Assembly: GCF_009711475.1 (NCBI RefSeq)
Contig: NZ_SMMD01000933.1
Location: 1-21,562 of the forward strand
Direction of reading: 5' to 3'
From: Fulvivirga aurantia
Lineage (GTDB): Bacteria > Bacteroidota > Bacteroidia > Cytophagales > Cyclobacteriaceae
DNA length: 21,562 nucleotides
Below are positions 1 through 6,970 of this stretch, one piece after another. The notes below the pieces were generated by a model. It made no database searches. It was not told the DNA's origin and was given only the letters and a program-made list of their open reading frames with translations. The position numbers were made by a program, and so were the translations under genes. The number at the start of each line of letters is the position of its first letter. Positions within the stretch are counted from its first letter, which is position 1.

Positions 1-2237
1 TTTTTGGAAGTAAATTTATGATGTGCTACGGCAAATTTTATATCTGAGTAAGTGTACTCTTCACCTAACTTTGATTTGACCTCACCGAGTTTATCCGTCT
101 TTATGGTGTCTATGACTGTAACTATGTTTTTCAATTTATCTTCGGCTATAAAATCCAGTACGTCTATGTCTCCCGTAGAGATATAATGACACAGATGACC
201 AGCGATCGTGCCAGGCACTAAATTTCTTTTTTCAGCGATGGTTTCTATATCGTTTCCCTCTTTATAGAGCTTGTAAGACAACTCGTGTGTGGGAGTTTTA
301 TCCTTTTTAGAAACCTTTGGCTCAGACTTTCTCGACAGGTAAAGGTCCGTAGCTTGTAGTTGATCTTTATTTAATTCTCCTCCTTCGCTCAAGGCTAAAA
401 GTAGCATATCGATTTTAACAACAGCCTGTTGCTTGGCGTAAATAGCCAGCTCAATCTCTTCTAATTCTTTCAGGTATTGCTTTACCTTACTTTTCAGTGC
501 AACTTCATCAATATGTTTTTTTACACCACTTCTTATTTCAGAAAGCTTAGAGTCAAAATATTCTTTAGCCTTATTTACCCTTTCTGTGAGTGTAGGCAAA
601 TAGTCACCCTGGCTTATAAGGATTTTCTTTATCTGGTTTATAAACGTATCGGCTACTTGTTTTATGTCGTGAATGTCTTTTCTTAACTGCCTGGTCCAGC
701 TTTCATACCCTTGCTTTACAGATAGGTTGTCAGCTTTATCGAAAGATGATAAATGCTTATTTATGAGAGTTGCCAGGTTGTAGAAATTAAAGGATTCGAT
801 AGCGAACTGTTCGATATAAGCTTTTCTATCAGTGGATAGCTGTTGTTTGAGCGCCTCATGATTTTTCTTGTTTGCACTGAATCTATTAATGGCCTCATCG
901 CTTGAAAGTACATTCGTTGAAAGGGGAGAAGACAGTACCAAACCGTCAAGAGAAGTTAATCGGGAGAGGGCCACATACACCTGACCCGCGGCAAAAGCAT
1001 CGGTAAGGTCTAAAATTGCCCTGTCAAAAGTGAGTCCCTGGCTCTTATGCACGGTCACGGCCCAGGCGAGTTTCAAAGGGTATTGTTGGTACCTGCCGAT
1101 TACTTTTTCGTCTATTTCATTAGTTTCTTTGTCTAGCGTGTACCTTACATTCTCCCACTCATAAGACTCCACCACAATGGGCTCTTCACCTTCGCAAGTC
1201 ACCTCGATGTTGTCATCAGCAAGGTGCGTGACTTCACCTATTTTCCCATTAAAATACCGTTTTTCCTCATTCGAGTCATTTTTGAGAAACATGACTTGTG
1301 CACCCTTTTTTAGCTCAAGTTTGTCTGATACCGGATACATAGAATCAGGAAAATCACCCTGTATACTAGCCGAATAGCTATAAATTTTGCCCTTTAGTTG
1401 ATCAAGTTCATTTTTATTGATGGCATCTGCTTTATAGTTGTGCGTTGTGATCTGTATGTACTTGTCTTCCGACTGCGGTTTAAAATTTTCTTTGTAGTGC
1501 TTATTAAGCGCATCAATATCGGCCTGAGTTACTTTATTATCTCTAAAGCGGTTGAGGACAGTAATAAAGCTTTCATCACTCTGTCGGTAAATTTTATCGA
1601 GCTCGATAAATAAAGGAGGTGCCTGATCTAAGGCTTTAGCAGCAAAAAAATAATTGCTGTTGTAATAGTTAGACAAAACCCGCTGATCTACCTCTTTGGC
1701 TACTGGTGGCAGTTGCAGCAAATCGCCTATAAATAAAATCTGTACACCTCCGAAAGGTATGTTTCGCCTCTTTCGTATCGAGCGTAAGATTGTATCGATA
1801 CAATCTAGCAGATCTGCCCTCAACATACTCACCTCATCGATGATAAGCAGTTCCAGCTCTTGCAGGAGCTTTCGCTTGGTTTTATTTATTCTATAATTAG
1901 AGAGTACAGTGCGTGGAGTATTTACCCTTTCAGAAAGTGAGCCACTGCTTGTGAAATTAGGATCTGGAACAAAAACACCGAAAGGCAACTGCAGAAGTGA
2001 GTGTAGGGTAACTCCACCTGCATTGATAGCAGCAATACCAGTTGGGGCAGCTATGGCAGCTTTTTTATAAGTGTGCCGCATGATATGCCTCAAAAAGGTG
2101 GTTTTTCCTGTGCCGGCCTTTCCGGTAAGGAAAATGTGCCTATGAGTGGTATTTATGTATTTACTTGCAAGTGCTGCTGTTTCATTGAGCTTCACTTCCT
2201 GCGTGGCTGTGTCAGTATGGCTTTCGAATTGTGTCAC
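1..2237 (-). CDS. PIF1-like helicase with C-terminal HTH domain (3' end cut by window edge)
   Basis: This is an open frame of 745 codons running off the left edge, so the C-terminus is incomplete, probably by only a few residues. Translation shows SF1B PIF1/RecD2-type motifs in order: Walker A GKAGTGKTT (about residues 39-47), Walker B/motif II IIDEVSM (about 130), motif III GDLLQLPP, a KIYRQSD motif, and the late motifs TVHKSQG (about 388) and QVYVALSR (about 415). A charged, helical middle region follows. A C-terminal segment (about residues 647-700, THELSYKLYKEG..IAEKRNLVPGTIAGHL) resembles the HTH_40 domain found at the end of some RecQ-like helicases. The start is GTG at 2237: an in-frame TGA lies only one codon upstream, and no ATG precedes Walker A. 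PIF1 helicases unwind DNA 5' to 3', and the HTH may guide substrate binding. The gene is divergent from the coiled-coil genes, with a 93-bp gap. Family call firm; cellular role inferred. Confidence 0.9.
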   Translation of the reverse strand, partial: MTQFESHTDTATQEVKLNETAALASKYINTTHRHIFLTGKAGTGKTTFLRHIMRHTYKKAAIAAPTGIAAINAGGVTLHSLLQLPFGVFVPDPNFTSSGSLSERVNTPRTVLSNYRINKTKRKLLQELELLIIDEVSMLRADLLDCIDTILRSIRKRRNIPFGGVQILFIGDLLQLPPVAKEVDQRVLSNYYNSNYFFAAKALDQAPPLFIELDKIYRQSDESFITVLNRFRDNKVTQADIDALNKHYKENFKPQSEDKYIQITTHNYKADAINKNELDQLKGKIYSYSASIQGDFPDSMYPVSDKLELKKGAQVMFLKNDSNEEKRYFNGKIGEVTHLADDNIEVTCEGEEPIVVESYEWENVRYTLDKETNEIDEKVIGRYQQYPLKLAWAVTVHKSQGLTFDRAILDLTDAFAAGQVYVALSRLTSLDGLVLSSPLSTNVLSSDEAINRFSANKKNHEALKQQLSTDRKAYIEQFAIESFNFYNLATLINKHLSSFDKADNLSVKQGYESWTRQLRKDIHDIKQVADTFINQIKKILISQGDYLPTLTERVNKAKEYFDSKLSEIRSGVKKHIDEVALKSKVKQYLKELEEIELAIYAKQQAVVKIDMLLLALSEGGELNKDQLQATDLYLSRKSEPKVSKKDKTPTHELSYKLYKEGNDIETIAEKRNLVPGTIAGHLCHYISTGDIDVLDFIAEDKLKNIVTVIDTIKTDKLGEVKSKLGEEYTYSDIKFAVAHHKFTSK

Positions 2238-2330
2238 GGTTCAAATTAAAGAGATCAAATTGATAAATAATGATTCTCTTGGTATTACTTGCCGGCTTTT
2301 TATAATTTCAGGCTTTACAATCATCAATCT

Positions 2331-2714
2331 ATGGATTATAAGAAAGTAACACCGCTGCTGCTGGTGTTAATTACAGGCTTACTTATTTACAGTGTCTTTT
2401 TTGGCCAATCTTCAGTAAAAGAAACTAAAAAACTGGCCAGAGAGCTCAAACAGCAGGTGGATACACTTTCTATGCTCAATGAAAAATACGATAGGCTGCA
2501 GCAGAAGTACCTGCTTCTTTATAATGATCTTAGAAATACAAGAGCAGATATTTACAGCTTTAAAAAGAAAGTTGAGGCCGTCTCTAAACAGCAAACCAGT
2601 AATGTAAAGAACATCAAAGCTGAACTAAATAGGATCATTGAGCAATATGACTCACTTGAGCAGATTCACCATGACTCACTTTCTTTTGTAGCCATAGACA
2701 GTTTAAAGTTTTAA
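2331..2714 (+). CDS. Small single-pass membrane coiled-coil protein
   Basis: A 127-residue protein of no recognised family. A hydrophobic segment at residues 7-24 (positively charged MDYKK in front) should be a membrane anchor. The rest, about residues 30-113, is a charged helical region with heptad-like leucines, consistent with a coiled coil on the periplasmic side. I chose the ATG at 2331 over an upstream in-frame TTG at 2289. It places the anchor at the N-terminus, and the extra 14 residues look like untranslated leader. The TAA stop directly abuts the ATG of the next gene, so the two are almost certainly co-transcribed and probably translationally coupled. A 15-residue stretch here (95-109, with LNRIIEQYD) resembles LNQIIAQLD in the downstream protein. 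No catalytic residues are visible; a structural or scaffolding role is a guess. Confidence 0.75.
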   Translation: MDYKKVTPLLLVLITGLLIYSVFFGQSSVKETKKLARELKQQVDTLSMLNEKYDRLQQKYLLLYNDLRNTRADIYSFKKKVEAVSKQQTSNVKNIKAELNRIIEQYDSLEQIHHDSLSFVAIDSLKF

Positions 2715-3275
2715 ATGCACGTGACTAAATCTATATTAACAAGCCTCTTTTTCTTTAGTCTAACATTTTGCCTCGCACAGCAGGTAGTTTTTGAAGAAAA
2801 GGATCATATAAAAGAAGTGCAGCGTGGCACTACGGTAGAAATAAAGGCAGATACTGCTTTTGTGATTAGCAAAACGAGAGCCATGTTGCTTAATGCCAAA
2901 CTTGATGAACTGAAAGAAATGCGGGAGAGTAATTTGGAGCTTCAAAATGTAAACAAGCAACTGCTCAATAAAGTAAAAGAAGTAGAGAAGCTTGTTGCCA
3001 GACTTCTGACGAAGATGGAAGCTACGAATGAAGACATTAATCTCGATCTAAACCAGATCATTGCACAACTCGATCAAAGCTTACTCAAGCTAAAGGAGAA
3101 TAATCAGGAGTTAGCCAGCCATAATAATGACTTGAAATCACAAATTAACAGCATGGAGCATACGATCAAATTGCTCCGTAAAGAAATAAGAGGTATCTGG
3201 TGGAATGGTGTGACAGACAAGCTCGTGGTGGGGCTGGCTGCACTTACATTAGGGTTTGTATTAGGCTCGGTTTAA
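2715..3275 (+). CDS. Exported coiled-coil protein with C-terminal membrane anchor
   Basis: A 186-residue protein of no recognised family. Residues 1-21 form a Sec-type signal peptide ending CLA, with likely cleavage before QQ. A short region (about 25-55) could form beta-strands. Residues about 58-158 form a long coiled coil rich in K, E, N and L, and residues 166-186 are a hydrophobic C-terminal segment ending the protein at GLAALTLGFVLGSV. With signal cleavage this gives a periplasmic rod tethered at its C-terminus. The ATG start follows the previous TAA with no gap, so the pair forms one expression unit. The motif LNQIIAQLD (112-120) matches LNRIIEQYD of the upstream protein, suggesting hetero-oligomerisation or a shared origin. 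Function unknown. The unit ends in a 96-bp gap before the ExoIII gene. Confidence 0.75.
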   Translation: MHVTKSILTSLFFFSLTFCLAQQVVFEEKDHIKEVQRGTTVEIKADTAFVISKTRAMLLNAKLDELKEMRESNLELQNVNKQLLNKVKEVEKLVARLLTKMEATNEDINLDLNQIIAQLDQSLLKLKENNQELASHNNDLKSQINSMEHTIKLLRKEIRGIWWNGVTDKLVVGLAALTLGFVLGSV

Positions 3276-3371
3276 GGAATAACAATCCTCAATTAAGCTA
3301 CTCAATTTTTGATTTTTAAGCTTTAAACGGGCAATTTGCAGCATCAATTATTATCACAAAAAAATAAGTTT

Positions 3372-4139
3372 ATGCATATAGTTTCCTGGAATGTAAATGG
3401 TATCAGAGCCATTGTGAAAAAAGGGTTTTTAGATAGTGTTGCTGAGATGTCTCCAGATATAATTTGTCTGCAAGAAACCAAAGCACAGCTAGAAGACGCC
3501 CAAACGGCACTTTCTTTATTGCCAGACTACCAGGCCTATATCAATTACTCAAAGGCAAGAAAAGGCTATTCCGGAACGGCCATTCTTACTAAAAAAGAGC
3601 CTATTGAAGTTACATATGATATGGGCCTCGAGGAGCATGACCAGGAAGGTAGAGTAGTGACAGCCGAGTTTGAAGACTTCTTTTTGGTAGATGTATATAC
3701 ACCCAACTCAGGGTCTGGTCTTAAAAGGCTTGATTACAGACAAACCTGGGATGTTGCTTTTCTTGATCACCTGAAGGCATTGAGAGAAAAAAAACCAGTG
3801 ATATTGTGCGGAGACCTGAATGTAGCCCATACGGAGATAGATATAGCGAGAGCTAAAGAAAACTACAATAAGTCGGCAGGCTATACACAAAAAGAGATTG
3901 ACGGTTTTGAAAATTACCTGGCAGAAGGGTGGGTAGATACATTTAGACATTTCAACCCTGAAGAGGTAAAATATACTTATTGGAACCAGATGTTTAAAGC
4001 CAGAGAGAGAAATGTAGGCTGGAGAATAGACTATTTCTTAGTTACAGAAGACCTTATGCCAAAAGTGAAAGAAGCGCATATCTACAATCAATATATGGGA
4101 TCAGATCATTGTCCTGTAGCCATCGTGCTGGAAGATTAA
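3372..4139 (+). CDS. xth: Exodeoxyribonuclease III (AP endonuclease)
   Basis: A 255-residue protein of typical length for the ExoIII/APE1 (EEP) family. It acts in base excision repair, cutting DNA 5' of abasic sites and trimming 3' blocked ends with Mg2+. Family motifs and active-site residues are all present: WNVNGIRA (N7), LQETK (E35, metal ligand), GYSGTA, YTPNSG (Y109), GDLN (D148, N150), WRIDYFLV (D220) and GSDHCPV (D245, H246). I chose the ATG at 3372 because MHIVSWNVNGIRA is the standard N-terminus; an in-frame TTG at 3336 would add 12 residues lacking family support. An intrinsic terminator follows 19 nt after the stop. It is a cytoplasmic housekeeping enzyme. It may be transcribed from its own promoter or by read-through from the coiled-coil genes, as I see no terminator before it. 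Confidence 0.95.
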   Translation: MHIVSWNVNGIRAIVKKGFLDSVAEMSPDIICLQETKAQLEDAQTALSLLPDYQAYINYSKARKGYSGTAILTKKEPIEVTYDMGLEEHDQEGRVVTAEFEDFFLVDVYTPNSGSGLKRLDYRQTWDVAFLDHLKALREKKPVILCGDLNVAHTEIDIARAKENYNKSAGYTQKEIDGFENYLAEGWVDTFRHFNPEEVKYTYWNQMFKARERNVGWRIDYFLVTEDLMPKVKEAHIYNQYMGSDHCPVAIVLED

Positions 4140-4158
4140 CACAAAACACTCACTACAT

Positions 4159-4186
4159 AAACCACTTATTTTCTCAGTGGTTTTTT
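4159..4186 (+). terminator. Rho-independent terminator after xth
   Basis: A perfect 8-bp stem, AAACCACT (4159-4166) with AGTGGTTT (4176-4183), and a 9-nt loop. The T-run at 4181-4186 overlaps the 3' arm. It lies 19 nt after the xth stop and 22 nt before the PhzF-family ATG, so it separates the two genes. It also argues against any PhzF start upstream of 4208. Confidence 0.75.
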
Positions 4187-4207
4187 CTAAATAAGATCTC
4201 GTTTAAT

Positions 4208-4999
4208 ATGAAAACCCCTATCTACCAGGTCGATGCCTTTACTTCAGAACTGTTTGGAGGCAATCCTGCTGCAGTTTGTCCGCTTAAAAAGTGGCTGTCT
4301 GATGATTTAATGCAAAATATAGCCGGTGAGAATAATCTATCAGAAACGGCTTTTTTTGTAAAGACAGATGACGGGTTTCATTTAAGGTGGTTTACACCAA
4401 ACACCGAGGTCGATCTCTGCGGTCATGCTACGCTGGCTACAGCGCATGTGATTTTCAATCATTTAGGGTATGACCAAGACGAAATTCAGTTTGAGAGCAA
4501 GAGCGGTTTGCTTACTGTCAGTAAACAGTCAGGTAAAATGACTTTGAATTTTCCTGCAGATAATCTCAAGCAAATAGAAATAACTGATGCCATCATAGAA
4601 GGCCTGGGAATAAGACCAAAAAAAGGTTTTAACGGGGTTTCTGATATGCTGTTTATTGTAGAAAGCGAGTCTGAAGTAAGAGCTTTACACCCTGATTTTG
4701 GTGTACTAGGGGCTCTAGACAGGCGAGGCATTATCGTGAGCGCTCCGGGCGATGATGTTGATTTTGTATCCAGGTGTTTTTATCCTGCTTGTGGTATCGA
4801 TGAAGATCCCGTGACGGGCAGCGCTCATACGACTATGGTACCTTACTGGGCAAAGACATTAGGAAAAACAGACCTAAAAGCTCAACAGCTTTCACAGAGA
4901 GGAGGCCAAATTGATTGTAAACTTGAAAGCGACAGGGTCTTATTGACAGGTGCTGCAGTCACTTATTTGGAGGGCCAAATTTCCATACCTGACTCATAA
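4208..4999 (+). CDS. PhzF-family isomerase/epimerase-like protein
   Basis: A 263-residue member of the PhzF/YddE family, which shares the diaminopimelate-epimerase fold (two similar lobes around a central active site). Family signatures: VDAFTSELFGGNPAAV (8-23), NNLSETAFF with the conserved acid E46, TEVDLCGHATLA (67-78), and GIDEDPVTGSAH (196-207). Characterised relatives isomerise dihydro-hydroxyanthranilate in phenazine synthesis. Most homologues, this one included, stand alone without other phenazine genes, so the substrate here is unknown and a phenazine role should not be assumed. The ATG at 4208 opens the standard family N-terminus. The frame extends upstream to 4109, but that part runs through the xth 3' end and the terminator. 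Probably cytoplasmic. Confidence 0.92.
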   Translation: MKTPIYQVDAFTSELFGGNPAAVCPLKKWLSDDLMQNIAGENNLSETAFFVKTDDGFHLRWFTPNTEVDLCGHATLATAHVIFNHLGYDQDEIQFESKSGLLTVSKQSGKMTLNFPADNLKQIEITDAIIEGLGIRPKKGFNGVSDMLFIVESESEVRALHPDFGVLGALDRRGIIVSAPGDDVDFVSRCFYPACGIDEDPVTGSAHTTMVPYWAKTLGKTDLKAQQLSQRGGQIDCKLESDRVLLTGAAVTYLEGQISIPDS

Positions 5000-5020
5000 C
5001 CACTGTAATTCATCGAAAAT

Positions 5021-5074
5021 AGCTCCAATTGTGTAACCCTGAGTATCACCCCATCTGGCAGGGTAATTTGAGCT
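5021..5074. other. Imperfect long hairpin in the gap between PhzF gene and aspartyl protease gene
   Basis: Two nested inverted repeats: outer AGCTC(C)AATT (5021-5030) with AATT(T)GAGCT (5065-5074), one C-T mismatch, and inner ACCCTG (5036-5041) with CAGGGT (5059-5064). A 5-nt bulge lies on the left arm and a 17-nt loop caps it. No T-run follows on the plus strand, so it is not a standard terminator. It may be an RNA structure in the 3' UTR of one gene or the leader of the next, or a protein-binding palindrome. The rest of the 150-bp gap shows only a possible AGGAG ribosome site just before 5150. Confidence 0.4.
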
Positions 5075-5149
5075 AAAAACACTCCGTTTTGCGTGATTCT
5101 TTTTATGAAAAATTGATATAACTTCAATTAGGTCAAAAACTTAGGAGTC

Positions 5150-6139
5150 ATGTATAACAACAACACAAAAGCTCCCTGGAAGAGGTATGCCCTCTCCATG
5201 GTGGCAACAATGCTATTCACATTATCTATTGCAGATACCAATTATCGTTTCTTAAACAACAAAACCTCAACTACGCTTAAATTTAAGCTTATCAACAATC
5301 TCATTGTGATCCCCGTAAAGGTCAACGGTATGGATCTCAATCTGATTTTAGATACAGGCATGCGTTCTGTGGTGCTGTTTGGTAAAAAATATACCAGGCG
5401 ATTAGAAGTTTTAGATGATGTAACGGTACGCCTTTCTGGCTATGGAAAAAAGAAAAACAGGCCCTGCAAGCTGTCTTTAGATAATGATTTACAGATACAG
5501 GATGTGCTAGGTCAGCATGTGAGTATCGTAATTATGCCGAGCCCTGATTTATTTGAAGATGTAGGTCTTTCAAACATTGATGGCATCATCGGCTACGAAA
5601 TATTTAGCAGATTCATTGTTAGAATTGATTACCCGGGCAATCAAATAACGCTATTCGAGCCTTATGCAGCGCCACCAATTGTTGGGTTTGAAACATTGCC
5701 TCTCACCATAAAGGACACCAAACCTTATATACCTGCCACTCTTATCGATGACGCAGGTCAGTCATATCAAGGTCAGTTTCATGTGGATACAGGCTCCTCT
5801 CAGGATATTATGATGTTTTTACGCGAGGAAGATGAAAAGAATTTTAGAGTAAGGGATCGTGCCCTGGTAGGAGTGGGTATTGGAGGCAATATTAAGGGTT
5901 TTGTCGGTGAAAAATCACAAATGCATTTAGGCAATAATTTCTCGAAAGAAATAGTTCCGAAGTATATCCAGCGGCTGTTTTCAAACAGAGAGCTTCAAGA
6001 TGCAAAAGGAAGCATCGGTTCCGGTTTTCTTAAACACAACGTAGTGATTTTAGATTACATCAACATGACCTTTCACTTAAGAAAGTCTGGTGCAGTGCCT
6101 CACAAGAGATACCCACAAGTAGTAGCGGGAGATATCTAG
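5150..6139 (+). CDS. Exported bilobed aspartyl protease-like protein (retropepsin-like repeats)
   Basis: A 329-residue protein with two retropepsin/pepsin-like half-domains in one chain. Each has a DTG catalytic motif in a hydrophobic context: LILDTGMRS (65-73) and FHVDTGSSQ (210-218). Each also has the later family strand-turn element: IDGIIGYEIFSRFIVRIDY (143-161) and GSIGSGFLKHNVVILDY (287-303). A hydrophobic stretch at residues 13-28 after a basic N-terminus suggests a signal peptide or membrane anchor. The protein therefore probably acts in the periplasm or at the cell surface. AGGAG sits two bases before the ATG, unusual for this window and supporting the start. The gene ends 7 bp from the convergent nuclease gene. 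Having both aspartates in one chain, like pepsin, should allow activity as a monomer. Its natural substrates are unknown. Confidence 0.85.
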   Translation: MYNNNTKAPWKRYALSMVATMLFTLSIADTNYRFLNNKTSTTLKFKLINNLIVIPVKVNGMDLNLILDTGMRSVVLFGKKYTRRLEVLDDVTVRLSGYGKKKNRPCKLSLDNDLQIQDVLGQHVSIVIMPSPDLFEDVGLSNIDGIIGYEIFSRFIVRIDYPGNQITLFEPYAAPPIVGFETLPLTIKDTKPYIPATLIDDAGQSYQGQFHVDTGSSQDIMMFLREEDEKNFRVRDRALVGVGIGGNIKGFVGEKSQMHLGNNFSKEIVPKYIQRLFSNRELQDAKGSIGSGFLKHNVVILDYINMTFHLRKSGAVPHKRYPQVVAGDI

Positions 6140-6146
6140 GTGTATT

Positions 6147-6914
6147 CTAGCCGTATAGCTCATTTAGCAAGCCGGCAAGTCTAATGCCTGCTTGTTGAAG
6201 TCTGAGCTCTACTACTTCCCAGTGTTTATACTGGTATTCGTATTTAAGGTTCTCATCTTCAGGTATGTCATACACTCGATCACGTAGTGCAATAGACTCA
6301 TTTGCCCAGTCGATTACGCTGGCAGACTGCCATGCTTTTACCTGATCTTTAGAGGGTTCGTCTAAAATATTGGCTAGCTCTGTATAGCTGTATTTCTGGC
6401 TTTCAATCATTTCAGAATCCCACACTCTGTGTAGGTTAGAGTTTTGCCAAAACCATTTGATTTTCACACTGTTGCCACCTCTATCTTCACCGGTGCCCAC
6501 GTGTAATGGTTGGTGAATGTCGCCAACCAAATGAATAAGCATCTTTACAGCTTCAACTTCCTGTGTTTTAGTCATGCCTCCAGCTTTTATTTCGCTGGTT
6601 AGCCTTTGTATTGTAGCGATTACATCACCATTAGGGTTCTTGTCAGTTTCTTCATAAGTTTTTCCCGTAGGTATTGTTACCCAATGCCAATCCTGCGCAT
6701 AGTCATATGTGCTATCAGACCTTATTTCATCCATCCAGGTGCTTGCCTCAGCTAAAGATTCTCCATCAAGTAGTTTATCCAGCGCTTTAGCAGCTTTTTT
6801 GTTAAGGTACTCCTGAGCTACATGGCCCACAGAGCGATGACCAATTATTCCCCAGTTAAAAAAAGTAACAGAAAATAAAACCACTAAAAGGAGTGTGTAT
6901 TTTTTAGACATCAT
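6147..6914 (-). CDS. Secreted S1/P1-type zinc nuclease
   Basis: A 255-residue S1/P1 nuclease, cutting single-stranded DNA and RNA and removing 3' phosphates with a tri-zinc centre. Residues 1-20 form a signal peptide. Cleavage before W21 would make Trp the mature N-terminus, as required because its amino group is a zinc ligand in this family. By motif comparison all nine ligand positions are present: W21, H26, D62, H77, H128, D132, H138, H162 and D166 (motifs WGIIGHR, HLVGDIHQPLHVG, NLHRVWD). Two tandem Met codons open the frame; I use the first. The gene lies 56 nt downstream of hemA on the same strand, with a weak hairpin between. Likely periplasmic or secreted, with a role in scavenging nucleic acids for phosphate or nucleosides. 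Confidence 0.94.
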   Translation of the reverse strand: MMSKKYTLLLVVLFSVTFFNWGIIGHRSVGHVAQEYLNKKAAKALDKLLDGESLAEASTWMDEIRSDSTYDYAQDWHWVTIPTGKTYEETDKNPNGDVIATIQRLTSEIKAGGMTKTQEVEAVKMLIHLVGDIHQPLHVGTGEDRGGNSVKIKWFWQNSNLHRVWDSEMIESQKYSYTELANILDEPSKDQVKAWQSASVIDWANESIALRDRVYDIPEDENLKYEYQYKHWEVVELRLQQAGIRLAGLLNELYG

Positions 6915-6943
6915 AAGTATCGATGAAAAAGATTTTTAGAATA

Positions 6944-6968
6944 GCTCATACCAGAAAAAACTATGAGC
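6944..6968 (-). terminator. Possible weak terminator or attenuator after hemA
   Basis: On the minus strand, GCTCATA (6968-6962) pairs with TATGAGC (6950-6944) around an 11-nt, T-rich loop, starting 2 nt after the hemA stop. The sequence after the stem is only moderately T-rich, with interruptions, so termination would be partial. This would lower but not abolish read-through into the S1/P1 nuclease gene. Confidence 0.35.
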
Positions 6969-6970
6969 GC

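Noticed and set aside
2146..2349. Plus-strand frame of 67 codons across the divergent promoter region
   Set aside because: It overlaps the N-terminal coding part of the PIF1-like helicase and the start of the coiled-coil gene, with no recognisable product.
4109..4207. Upstream extension of the PhzF-family frame
   Set aside because: It would begin inside xth and read through a good intrinsic terminator; family homology begins at the ATG at 4208.
4208..4999. Phenazine biosynthesis gene cluster
   Set aside because: Only the PhzF-family gene is present, with none of the other phz genes nearby.
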